A stretch of 14,070 nucleotides of DNA. Source: CAYYKK01 sp964467935. GTDB taxonomy: Bacteria > Myxococcota_A > Polyangia > Polyangiales > Polyangiaceae. Position numbers and translations under genes: made by a program. Position 1 is the stretch's first letter; every line of letters begins with the position of its first letter. Below the pieces are notes generated by a model. That model searched no databases, was not told where the DNA came from, and saw only the letters and a list, made by a program, of their open reading frames with translations. The DNA lies in assembly GCA_964467935.1 (NCBI GenBank), contig CAYYKK010000183.1, forward strand, positions 1-14,070, written 5' to 3'. Shown here one piece after another: positions 6,281 through 13,428 of this stretch.

Positions 6281-7171
6281 ATGCAAGCCGCAGAACCTCG
6301 CGTCGCTTCCGATCGATCGACTGGCTGGTGGCTCGCCGCGCTCAAGCGTCGCCGCGATCGCATCCACTACGAGAAGCTCGATCTCTCGTCGCCCGTCGCT
6401 TGGGAGTCGGACGCGGAGCGCGAGTCGGCCATCGCGTTCTTCAACGCCGCGTTCCGCGCCGAGGAGTCGGGCCTCAGGCAGGCCCACGAGCTCGCCGAAG
6501 AGGTCGCCGCGATCGATCCCGATCTCGCGGAGACGCTGCGCCTCTACGGCGACGAAGAGGGCTGGCACCGCGAGCTCTTGACCGAGTTCATGGCGCACAT
6601 CGGCGGCGACATCCGCCCGATGGGCCGCGTGACGCGCACGTTCTACAAGCTCTACGGGCGCGCGAAGCGCATGGAGTCGATCGTCCTCGTGAACCTGATG
6701 TTCGAGACGATCGGCTCGACGACCTACCGCCTCGCGCTCGGGCGCGTGAAGCACCCTTCGGTGCGGCCGATGCTCACGATCCTGACGCGCGACGAGTCGT
6801 TCCACGTGCCGCTCAACGTGCACTTCCTCAAGCACGCGATGAAGGGCAAGGGGCCGGCGGAGCGCGCGCGGCTGCGCATGCTCTACAAGGTGCTCTTCCT
6901 CGCGCTGCTCGGCTCCGCGTACGCGAGCCGAAGGAAGGCCGCGAGCTTCGACAAGATCGCCTTCAAGGAGCTCGCGCACGCCTATGCGGAGCACCTCGCC
7001 GCCCTCTTCGCGCGCGAGCCGGAGCTCGGCTTCACGCCGCCTCCGTTCGTGCTGTCGCTCCTCGGGATCGACGCGCGCGGGCTCGCCGACTCCGACGCCG
7101 CGAGGCGGGTCAGCATCGAAGAGGCCGAGCGCGCCGTCGATCGCGACGCGACGGTCGTCACCGCTCTCTGA
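6281..7171 (+). CDS. Ferritin-like di-iron carboxylate protein
   Basis: A 296-residue all-helical protein with the canonical ferritin-like metal site: E61/E62, then E93-G-W-H96 about 31 residues later, E142, then E172-S-F-H175 30 residues later. That E...ExxH...E...ExxH spacing binds two irons (or Fe/Mn) in a four-helix bundle and is shared by acyl-ACP desaturases, AurF-type N-oxygenases and related oxidases, so an O2-activating oxidase/oxygenase is the likely class. A hydrophobic helix (about 201-214) follows the second motif. It has no signal peptide. The ATG at 6281 is the first in-frame ATG before the conserved region; no Shine-Dalgarno sequence is seen. It stands alone on the plus strand, divergent from the nucleotidase, with a strong hairpin at its stop codon. 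Substrate and redox partner are not indicated by neighbours. Pure iron storage is less likely, given the length of about 300 residues. Confidence 0.85.
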   Translation: MQAAEPRVASDRSTGWWLAALKRRRDRIHYEKLDLSSPVAWESDAERESAIAFFNAAFRAEESGLRQAHELAEEVAAIDPDLAETLRLYGDEEGWHRELLTEFMAHIGGDIRPMGRVTRTFYKLYGRAKRMESIVLVNLMFETIGSTTYRLALGRVKHPSVRPMLTILTRDESFHVPLNVHFLKHAMKGKGPAERARLRMLYKVLFLALLGSAYASRRKAASFDKIAFKELAHAYAEHLAALFAREPELGFTPPPFVLSLLGIDARGLADSDAARRVSIEEAERAVDRDATVVTAL

Positions 7172-7200
7172 CGCAGGGGCGCCGCGGGCCGCCCCGCGTC
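7170..7200 (+). terminator. Strong hairpin at the end of the di-iron gene, probable terminator
   Basis: GACGC-A-GGGGCG (7170-7181) pairs with CGCCCC-GCGTC (7190-7200): 11 base pairs with one bulged A and an 8-base loop, beginning within the TGA stop. No T-run follows, as is usual in very GC-rich genomes, so termination is inferred from stem strength and position. Confidence 0.5.
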
Positions 7201-7263
7201 GGGACGTGGCGGCGGGTGCGCGCGCCGTGCGGAATGAAGCGGAGCGTGCGAGGTTTTCGGTCT

Positions 7264-8841
7264 ATGCCCCACGTCGACAGCCTCCTCGCCCTGGTCCATC
7301 GTGAGGGGGCGAACGAGCTTCGCCTCGGGACCGATCGTGCGCCGGCGATGTTCGCGACCGGGGCGCCGAAGCGCCTCGCCATCCCGAACACCTCCGCCGA
7401 CACGTTGAGGCACTTGCTCGGCGATCTCGTCTCGCCCGCCGGCGAAGCCGAGCTCCGCGCTCAGAGGCGGCTCGAGGTCATGCACGAGGTCCAGGGCATC
7501 GGGACCTTCCGCATGACCGTCACCCCGCGCGGCGACGCGGCGCAGGGGATCGACGTGGTGTTCCTCCTGCGCTCCGCGCCCGCCGTTCCGGCCGCAGCGC
7601 AGCTCGCTCCGCCTCCGCAGGTCGAGCGCCCGATGGCAGTGGCGCCGCGGTCGAGCGAGGGGAGGGACGCCGGGGCGAGCGCGGCGGAGCCACGCGCCCC
7701 GGCGGTCGAGGGGCGCACGGGCGGCGCCGAACGCGACGGGTTGAGGGCGCTGCTCGCGCGCGCGATGGCGATGCACGCGAGCGATCTCCACCTCGCGGAG
7801 CGCGAGGCGCCCGTCGTCCGCGTCGACGGAAGGCTCGTCCAGCTGTTCGATCACGGCCCGGTCGACGTGGAAGCGCTGCTCCAAGGCGCGCTCGACGATC
7901 GGGGCAGGGACAGGCTCACGGCGGGCGCTTCGGTCGACTTCGCGCTCGAGGTCCCGCTCGCGAGCGATCCGCACGACTCCATCGCGAGACAACCTCCGCG
8001 CGTTCGCGGCAACGCCTATCCCACCTCGCGGGGGCTCGCCGCCGCGTTTCGCATGCTGCCGCCCGAGCCGCCACGGCTCGACACGCTCGCGTTCCCGGTG
8101 CCCATCGGCGACCTCGCGCTCCTGCCGAACGGCCTCGTCGTGGTGTCGGGGCCGACGGGCTCGGGCAAGAGCACCACGATCGCGGCGATCGCGCAGGAGG
8201 CGCTCACGAGGCGCTCCATCGTCCTCGTCTCGCTCGAGGATCCCATCGAGTACCACCTCAGCCCGCCGGTCCGCGCCGCGCGCGGCCTGAGCCTCGTGCG
8301 GCAGCGGCAGATCGGCCGCGACGCGCGCGACTTCGCGACGGGGCTTCGCGACGCGCTCCGCGAGGATCCGGACGTCATCCTCGTCGGCGAGATGCGCGAC
8401 GAGGAGAGCATCTCGCTCGCGCTCACGGCCGCGGAGACGGGGCACCTCGTCTTGACGACGCTGCACAGTCGGAGCGCCGCGTCCGCCATCGAGCGCATCG
8501 TGGACGCCTGCCCGCAGGGAAGGCAGACCCAGATCCGCACGCAGCTGGCCGACTCGCTCCGAGCGATCGTGTCGCAGCGCCTCGTGCCGCGCGCGTCGGG
8601 CGACGGGCGCGCTCTCGCCGCGGAGGTGCTGCGCGGAACGCCGAGCATCGCGAACGGCCTTCGTGAGGGGAAGCTCGCGAACGTCCTCAGCTCGATGCAG
8701 GCGGGGCGACGCGACGGGATGATCACCCTCGAGCGCTCGCTCGCCGACCTCGTTCGGCGCGGCGAGATCTCGGACGCGGCGGCGCGTTCCGCGGCGAACG
8801 ACGTCGACGCGCTCGCGACCTATCTGCGCGGACCAGGCTGA
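7264..8841 (+). CDS. PilT/PilB-type secretion ATPase with duplicated N-terminal domain
   Basis: A 525-residue GspE/PilT-superfamily ATPase. The C-terminal RecA-like domain (about 275-525) has Walker A G-P-T-G-S-G-K-S-T (296-304), the Asp box S-L-E-D-P-I-E-Y (323-330), Walker B V-I-L-V-G-E376 and the His box T-G-H-L-V-L-T-T-L-H-S (392-402), so it should hydrolyse ATP. It resembles PilT/PilU retraction ATPases more than PilB, as no tetra-Cys zinc motif is seen. Ahead of it, residues 157-265 form the usual N-terminal domain (H-A-S-D-L-H-L, V-R-V-D-G-R-L). Residues 1-105 look like a diverged second copy (G-A-N-E-L-R-L), joined by a Pro/Ala-rich linker (106-156). ATG 7264 is preferred because GAGG lies ten bases before it; an in-frame ATG at 7234 would add ten residues. 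No pilus genes lie nearby. The ABC exporter genes follow 55 bp downstream. Confidence 0.9.
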   Translation: MPHVDSLLALVHREGANELRLGTDRAPAMFATGAPKRLAIPNTSADTLRHLLGDLVSPAGEAELRAQRRLEVMHEVQGIGTFRMTVTPRGDAAQGIDVVFLLRSAPAVPAAAQLAPPPQVERPMAVAPRSSEGRDAGASAAEPRAPAVEGRTGGAERDGLRALLARAMAMHASDLHLAEREAPVVRVDGRLVQLFDHGPVDVEALLQGALDDRGRDRLTAGASVDFALEVPLASDPHDSIARQPPRVRGNAYPTSRGLAAAFRMLPPEPPRLDTLAFPVPIGDLALLPNGLVVVSGPTGSGKSTTIAAIAQEALTRRSIVLVSLEDPIEYHLSPPVRAARGLSLVRQRQIGRDARDFATGLRDALREDPDVILVGEMRDEESISLALTAAETGHLVLTTLHSRSAASAIERIVDACPQGRQTQIRTQLADSLRAIVSQRLVPRASGDGRALAAEVLRGTPSIANGLREGKLANVLSSMQAGRRDGMITLERSLADLVRRGEISDAAARSAANDVDALATYLRGPG

Positions 8842-8884
8842 GATCGCGCTCGCCCGCGCGCGCCGCCTCGCCGTCGACCGTGCT

Positions 8885-8890
8885 AAGAGG
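8885..8890 (+). promoter_or_regulatory. Ribosome binding site fixing the GTG start of the ABC ATPase
   Basis: AAGAGG lies six bases before the GTG at 8897, supporting that start. It overlaps TGCTAAGAG (8881-8889), which could also be read as a -10-like element. Confidence 0.6.
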
Positions 8891-8896
8891 CGTCCC

Positions 8897-9622
8897 GTGA
8901 CGCAGCCCATCTTGATCTGCGAGGGCCTGACCAAGCGCTTCTCCGACGGCGCCGCGACGCGCACCCCGCTCTCGGACGTGGCCCTGCACGTGGACGAGGG
9001 CGAGCTCGTGGCGGTGCTCGGCGAGAGCGGGTCGGGCAAGAGCACGCTGCTCGGGATCCTCGGCGGCCTCGATCGCGCCTTCGACGGCAAGGTCGAGCTC
9101 TTCGGCAAGGATCTCCGTTCGCTCGGCGATCGCGCGCTCGCGCGTCTCCGCGGCGAGAAGGTCGGCTTCATCTTCCAGGCGTTCCACCTCTTCTATCACC
9201 TCAGCGTCGTGGAGAACGTCCTCTGCCCCGCGCTCTTCGGGCGGCGCGACAAGAAGCTCGCGACGCGCGCGATGGAGCTGCTCGATCGGCTCGGGCTCGC
9301 GGATCGCGCGAGCGACTCACCGGTGCGCCTGTCGGGCGGACAGCGGCAGCGCGTCGCGATCGCCCGCGCCCTCTTGTACTCGCCGCCGCTCCTCTTGTGC
9401 GACGAGCCGACCGGCAACCTCGACAAGGCGACGGCCGCCAGCTTGCTCGAGCTCTTCGAGGAGCTGAACACCGAGGACGGGATCACGATCGTCGCGGTGA
9501 CCCACTCGGACCAGCTCGCCGACGTGGCGTCGCGGACGCTCCGCCTCGAGGGAGGACGGCTCGTCGACGGCGCGCGACGCGCCGGCGCTCGGCGCGACGA
9601 GCGCGAGCAGGAGGGGGCGTGA
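8897..9622 (+). CDS. ABC transporter ATP-binding subunit, LolD/MacB type
   Basis: A 241-residue nucleotide-binding subunit powering an FtsX-type permease. It shows Walker A G-E-S-G-S-G-K-S-T (42-50), Q-loop Gln94 in F-I-F-Q-A-F-H, signature L-S-G-G-Q (145-149), Walker B L-L-L-C-D-E170 followed by P-T-G-N-L-D, and switch His203 in V-T-H-S. The P-T-G-N-L-D extension and the F-I-F-Q-x-F-x-L pattern are typical of the LolD/MacB/FtsE branch, which moves lipoproteins, peptides or other substrates by mechanotransmission across the periplasm rather than importing solutes. The C-terminus (222-241) is Arg/Glu-rich. It starts at GTG with a good ribosome binding site, and its TGA overlaps the permease GTG by four bases, so translation is coupled. 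It may be co-transcribed with the ATPase gene 55 bp upstream. Cargo is not determinable; no LolCE or MacA homologue is visible in the window. Confidence 0.95.
   Translation: MTQPILICEGLTKRFSDGAATRTPLSDVALHVDEGELVAVLGESGSGKSTLLGILGGLDRAFDGKVELFGKDLRSLGDRALARLRGEKVGFIFQAFHLFYHLSVVENVLCPALFGRRDKKLATRAMELLDRLGLADRASDSPVRLSGGQRQRVAIARALLYSPPLLLCDEPTGNLDKATAASLLELFEELNTEDGITIVAVTHSDQLADVASRTLRLEGGRLVDGARRAGARRDEREQEGA
9609..9614 (+). promoter_or_regulatory. Shine-Dalgarno site for the ABC permease
   Basis: A perfect AGGAGG lies four bases before the GTG at 9619, inside the end of the ATPase gene. It fixes the permease start and the GTGA overlap. Confidence 0.8.
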
Positions 9623-11011
9623 GGATCGTCTCGCTCTTCACGCTCGTTCGTCGGGACCTCACGCGCACGCGCGGCGCGCTCTTCACGAGCGGCTTCGGGA
9701 TCGCGGCGGGCACGGCCGCGCTCGTGTTCTTCCTGGCGCTCGGGCTCGGCGTCCGCAGCGTGCTGCTCGGCGACGTGTTCCCCATCGATCAGGTCGAGCT
9801 CGAGCCGCCGAAGGGCGAGGACCCCGGGCTCGCGGGGCTCTTGTTCGGGGGCGGCGACGAGCCAGGCATCACCGACGATCAAGTGGCCCCGCTGAGGGCC
9901 GTCCCCGGCGTCGAGACGGTCTACCCGANNNNNNNNNNCGTTTCCCGCGGGCGCGTTCGGCGGCAAGGAGATCCTCGGTCGCGAGGTGGGCACGCACGAG
10001 ATGGTGGGCGACGGCATCGAGCCGTCGCTGGTCGCGGACGAGCTGAAGGACGCACCGAACCCGTTCGAGGACCCGCTCCCGAAGGCGAAGGGCGCCTGCA
10101 AGAAGGACGACGATTGCGCGGCCGATCACTATTGCGAGCTGCCGTCGGGCGCGGAGACCGGCTTGTGCTCGGATCCGGTGCCCGTCATCGTCTCGCACTA
10201 CCTGATCGAGATCTTCGACAAGTCGATCGCGCCGGCGCACCGCCTGCCTCCCATCGGCCGCACGCTCGTCGAGCGCGCGCAGGGGCTCACGATCACGATG
10301 CGCCTCGGGGAGAGCACGCTCGGCAAGGCGAAGGCGGGGACGCCGCGATCGATCAAGGCCCGTCTCGTCGGCGTCTCGAAGCGCGCGATCGATCTCGGCG
10401 TCACGCTGCCCATCGGCGTCGTGCGACGCTGGAACACCGAGTACGCCGGCCCCTCGGCCGCGGCGAAGTTCTCGAGCGTCGTCGTGAAGGTGAAGGACAG
10501 CGGCGACACCGCGCGGGTCATCACCGTCGGCGAGACGATGAAGCTCACGCCGAAGGACACGCGCGCGCGAGACGTGAGCGTCCTCGTCACGAGCGTGATG
10601 GCGCTCCTCTCTCTCGTCGCCGGCGTGCTCCTCGTCGTGTCGGCGTCGAACATCGCCTACACGTTCCGCGTGCTCGTCGCCGAGCGCCGAACCGAGATCG
10701 CGCTCTACCGAGCCGTCGGCGCGTCGGGGGCGGACATGCGCGCCTGGATGTTGGCGCTCGCGGCCGTCGTCGGCGCGCTCGGCGGCGCGGCCGGGCTCTT
10801 CGTCGCGCGGCTCGCGGCGCTCGGCGCCGATCGTCTCGCGCGCACGCGCCTCCCCGACTTCCCGTTCAAGCCGTCCACGTTCTTCCAGTTCCCGCTCTGG
10901 CTGTGGCTCGCCGGGCTCGGCTTCGCGGCGCTCTTCGCGATCGTGGGCGCCATCGGCCCAGCGCTCCGGGCGGCGCGCGTCGATCCCGCCTCCGCCCTCG
11001 CGGAACGGTGA
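9619..11011 (+). CDS. ABC transporter permease, FtsX/MacB type, interrupted by an assembly gap
   Basis: The membrane subunit of the preceding ABC ATPase, about 464 residues if the gap is 12 bases. Pre-gap sequence gives a short cytoplasmic start and the first membrane helix (coded about 9697-9770). Post-gap sequence gives the periplasmic domain and helices 2-4 (coded about 10585-10660, 10735-10830 and 10888-10970), ending A-R-V-D-P-A-S-A-L-A-E-R, the standard C-terminal signature of this family. The four-helix MacB/LolC-E topology is clear. The frame before the N-run (from 9619) and after it (T-T-T at 9941) differ by one, so the true gap must be a multiple of three, probably 9 or 12; this is not a pseudogene signal. 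The periplasmic domain carries a small Cys-rich insert. The stop lies 13 bp from the convergent hutI stop. Cargo is unknown. Confidence 0.9.
9929..9938. other. Assembly gap (10 N)
   Basis: A ten-N placeholder within the permease gene, just after V-Y-P and before F-P-A-G-A-F-G-G. Only a few residues seem to be missing. The length shown is inconsistent with the reading frame. No repeat is shared by the two flanks. Confidence 0.97.
10097..10168 (+). other. Cys-rich mini-domain within the permease periplasmic region
   Basis: Codes for C-K-K-D-D-D-C-x5-Y-C-x10-L-C: four cysteines in 24 residues with an acidic knot. The pattern resembles small disulfide-bonded repeats frequent in secreted myxobacterial proteins. 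It lies between helices 1 and 2, thus outside the cytoplasm, where disulfides can form. Confidence 0.6.
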
Positions 11012-11016
11012 GGGTT

Positions 11017-11040
11017 GCGCGCGCTCAGCTCGACGCGCGC
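11017..11040. terminator. Possible bidirectional hairpin at the convergent junction
   Basis: GCGCGCG (11017-11023) pairs with CGCGCGC (11034-11040) around a 10-base loop holding the hutI stop codon. It lies between the permease and hutI 3' ends. Simple GC alternation is common in this genome, so this may be chance. Confidence 0.3.
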
Positions 11041-12308
11041 GCCGCGAGCACCACGCCGTCCCGCACGACGAGGCGCGTGCGCGCGGCGCCGTGCGGCTGC
11101 ACGAGGGCGGCCTCGTGGGGCAGGTCCCAGGCGACCAGATCGGCGCGCGCGCCGACGCCGAGGTGGCCCACGTCGTCGAGGCCGAGCGAGAGCGCGGCTT
11201 CGCGCGTCGCGCCGAGCAGCACCTCGGCGACGCCGAGACCGTAGGCACGCACGGCGAAGGCGATCGCGAGCGGGAGGCTCTCGGTCGGCGCCGTGCCGGG
11301 GTTCGCGTCGCTCGCGACGACGAGCCGGACGCCGGCCTCCCGGAGCGTCGCCACCTTCGGCGGCGCTTGACCGAGCGTGAAGCTCGCCACCGGCAGGAGC
11401 ACCGCGCGGACGCCCGCCGCCGAGAGGCGCTCGGCGCCCTCGCGCGACACGTGCTCGAGGTGATCTCCGGAGGCCGCGCCGAGCTCCGCCGCGAGCTCCG
11501 CTCCGCCGACGTCCGCGAATTGACCGATGTGAAGCCGGACCCCGAGCCCGAGCTCGCGAGCGCGCACGAGCGCGGGCCGGGCGTCTTCGACGCTGAAGGC
11601 GCTTCGATCGACGTACGCGTCCACGTACCGAGCCAGCCCTTCGGCGGCGACGACGGGCAGGTCGTTCTCCGCGACGCGCTTCGCGAAGGCGGGTCGATCC
11701 CCTCGCGCCTCGGGCGGCAGCGCGTGCAGCGCGAGGTAGGTCGGCACGAGGCGCGGCGCGTTCGCGCGCCGGGCGGAGGTCGCGATCGCGCGCAGCTGCT
11801 TCAGCTCGCTCTCGAGATCGAGGCCATACCCGCTCTTCACCTCCACCGTGGTCACACCGAGCGAGGCCATGCGGCCGAGCCGCGCGCGCAGGGTGCCCTC
11901 GATCTCTTCCTCCGTCGCCGCGCGGACGGCGCGCATGCTCGCGACGATCCCGCCGCCGGCGCGCGCGATCTCCTCGTAGCCGGCCCCCGCCATGCGCAAC
12001 GCGTATTCTTCGTGTCGAGATCCCGCGTAGGCGGCGTGCGTGTGCGCGTCGACGAGCCCCGGGGTCAGCAGATCGCCGAGATCGATCCGCACGTCGTGGC
12101 GTCGCGCGGCCAGGATCTCGGCCGCCGCGCCGACGGCGATGACGAGCCCGCGCTCGAGCACCACGGCCCCGTCCTCGACGACGCCGAGGGGGTCGGCGGC
12201 GGTGGCCCTCGCGGGATCGCACGTCACGACGCGGCGGGCGGTGACGACGCACGACGGGGGGAGGAGATCGCCGGCAGCGAACGAGGCGAGGGCTCGCTCC
12301 TCGATCAC
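11025..12308 (-). CDS. hutI: Imidazolonepropionase (HutI)
   Basis: A 427-residue amidohydrolase that opens 4-imidazolone-5-propanoate to N-formimino-glutamate, the third step of histidine degradation, in the cytoplasm. Diagnostic features are H89-T-H91, followed by A-Y-A-G-S-R-H-E-E-Y-x-L-R and the loop A-R-A-G-G-G-I, then V-K-S-G-Y-G-L-D (157-164), metal-ligand-type H260 in L-H-I-G-Q-F, H283, and D334 in S-D-A-N-P-G. Length is normal. The GTG at 12308 overlaps the nagZ stop as GTGA with GGAG seven bases upstream, indicating translational coupling. The first 15 or so residues are an extension relative to many HutI proteins, but no better start with a ribosome binding site is seen. Unusually, hutH, hutU and a formiminoglutamate hydrolase are absent from the window; neighbours are nagZ and a TrpC-like gene. 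Assignment is very secure. Confidence 0.96.
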   Translation of the reverse strand: MIEERALASFAAGDLLPPSCVVTARRVVTCDPARATAADPLGVVEDGAVVLERGLVIAVGAAAEILAARRHDVRIDLGDLLTPGLVDAHTHAAYAGSRHEEYALRMAGAGYEEIARAGGGIVASMRAVRAATEEEIEGTLRARLGRMASLGVTTVEVKSGYGLDLESELKQLRAIATSARRANAPRLVPTYLALHALPPEARGDRPAFAKRVAENDLPVVAAEGLARYVDAYVDRSAFSVEDARPALVRARELGLGVRLHIGQFADVGGAELAAELGAASGDHLEHVSREGAERLSAAGVRAVLLPVASFTLGQAPPKVATLREAGVRLVVASDANPGTAPTESLPLAIAFAVRAYGLGVAEVLLGATREAALSLGLDDVGHLGVGARADLVAWDLPHEAALVQPHGAARTRLVVRDGVVLAARASS

Positions 12309-13387
12309 GCGCCTGCTCCGTCGAGCGCTCGCTGCACCGCGTCCCAGAGCGGATCGGAGGACGGCGGCACCGGGAGCTGCGCGAGCTCGACGGCGCGCCA
12401 GCGGAGCGCCGCCACGCGGCTCGCGGCCTCCACGCACCGCGCTCGGAACGCCGCGCTCGCCTCGATCTCGCGTACGAGCGCCGCGTGGGCGCGGTCCGCG
12501 AGCTCTTCGCTCTTGCAGACGAGGAGCGCATCGCAGCCCGCGGAGATCGCCATCACGGCGTTGTCGGCGACGTCGCGCGCGTCGGCGACCGCCTTCATCT
12601 CGAGATCGTCCGAGAAGAGGACGCCGCCGTATCCGAGGTCGCGACGCAGGAGATCCTCGCACACGCGCTTCGACAACGTCGCCGGCACGTCCGGGTCGAT
12701 CGCCGTCACGACGACGTGGGCGCTCATGAGCGAGTCGATCGCGGCGCGGGCCGCCTCGCGGAACGGAGCGAGCTCCATCGCGTCGAGACGCGCCCGGTCG
12801 TGCCGCAGGATCGGCAGCGCGAGGTGGCTGTCGGTGTCGGTGTCCCCGTGCCCCGGGAAGTGCTTGCCGCACGCGAGGACGCCGCCCGCGTTGAGCCCGC
12901 GCGCGAACGCCAGCCCGTGCGCCGCGACGAGCGCCGGCTCGGCGCTGAAGGCGCGATCGCCGATGACGGGGTTCGCCGGGTTCGAGTCGACGTCGAGCAC
13001 CGGCGCGAAGTCGAGGTTGATGCCGAGGCGACGCAGATCGAGCGCGACGGCGCAGGCGGCGCGCTCGGCGAGCGCCGGACCGCCCGCGCGCGCGAGCACG
13101 CGCATCGCGGGGAGGGCGCGCGCGGGCGCGGGCAGGCGCGTGACGCGTCCGCCCTCCTGATCGATCGCGACGAGCGGCGCAGGCTCGCCGTCGGGGATCA
13201 TGCGGCGAACGGCGTGCGCGAGCCTCCCCGTCGTGTCGAGGTCGGGGAGGTTCCGCCGGAAGAAGATGACGCCCGCGCGCCGCCCTTCGTGGAGCGCGCT
13301 CATCAGCGTCCTCGGCAGCTCGGTCCCGTCGAAGCCGACGACGAGCAGCGCGCCGGCGAGTTGGTTCGGGTCGGCGTCGATCGACAT
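12305..13387 (-). CDS. nagZ: Beta-N-acetylhexosaminidase, NagZ-like (GH3)
   Basis: A 360-residue glycoside hydrolase family 3 enzyme that removes N-acetylglucosamine from muropeptides during cell-wall recycling. It has the NagZ hallmarks: A-I-D-Q-E-G-G-R-V-x-R-L (74-85), K-H-F-P-G-H-G (175-181) followed by D186-S-H188, the His/Asp general acid/base loop, and F-S-D260-D-L-E-M with Asp260 as nucleophile. The single-domain length fits NagZ rather than larger two-domain GH3 glucosidases. No signal peptide is seen, so it is probably cytoplasmic as in Gram-negatives. It starts at ATG 13387, 41 bp after the TrpC-like gene, without a clear ribosome binding site, and ends overlapping hutI. No MurNAc kinase, AmpD or permease gene accompanies it here. 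Confidence 0.95.
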   Translation of the reverse strand: MSIDADPNQLAGALLVVGFDGTELPRTLMSALHEGRRAGVIFFRRNLPDLDTTGRLAHAVRRMIPDGEPAPLVAIDQEGGRVTRLPAPARALPAMRVLARAGGPALAERAACAVALDLRRLGINLDFAPVLDVDSNPANPVIGDRAFSAEPALVAAHGLAFARGLNAGGVLACGKHFPGHGDTDTDSHLALPILRHDRARLDAMELAPFREAARAAIDSLMSAHVVVTAIDPDVPATLSKRVCEDLLRRDLGYGGVLFSDDLEMKAVADARDVADNAVMAISAGCDALLVCKSEELADRAHAALVREIEASAAFRARCVEAASRVAALRWRAVELAQLPVPPSSDPLWDAVQRALDGAGA

Positions 13388-13428
13388 GGGTCGTCGTTAG
13401 GCGGCCTTCGCTCGGGGGACAAGGGCGC

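Noticed and set aside
5085..6581. Long plus-strand open frame of about 498 codons
   Set aside because: It is antisense to the nucleotidase, which has intact HAD motifs; its translation is Val/Arg/Glu/Asp-rich without motifs.
7234..7263. Upstream ATG for the PilT-like ATPase
   Set aside because: It adds ten basic residues before the domain start and has no better ribosome site than ATG 7264. It is kept only as an alternative.
9397..11244. Long plus-strand frame running through the permease and past its stop
   Set aside because: After the gap it is out of frame with the permease and Arg-rich; only 9619-9928 of it is coding.
11025..12872. HutI frame extended upstream to 12872
   Set aside because: The extension is an Arg-rich shadow of nagZ. 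The GTG at 12308, with GGAG and GTGA overlap, is the natural start.
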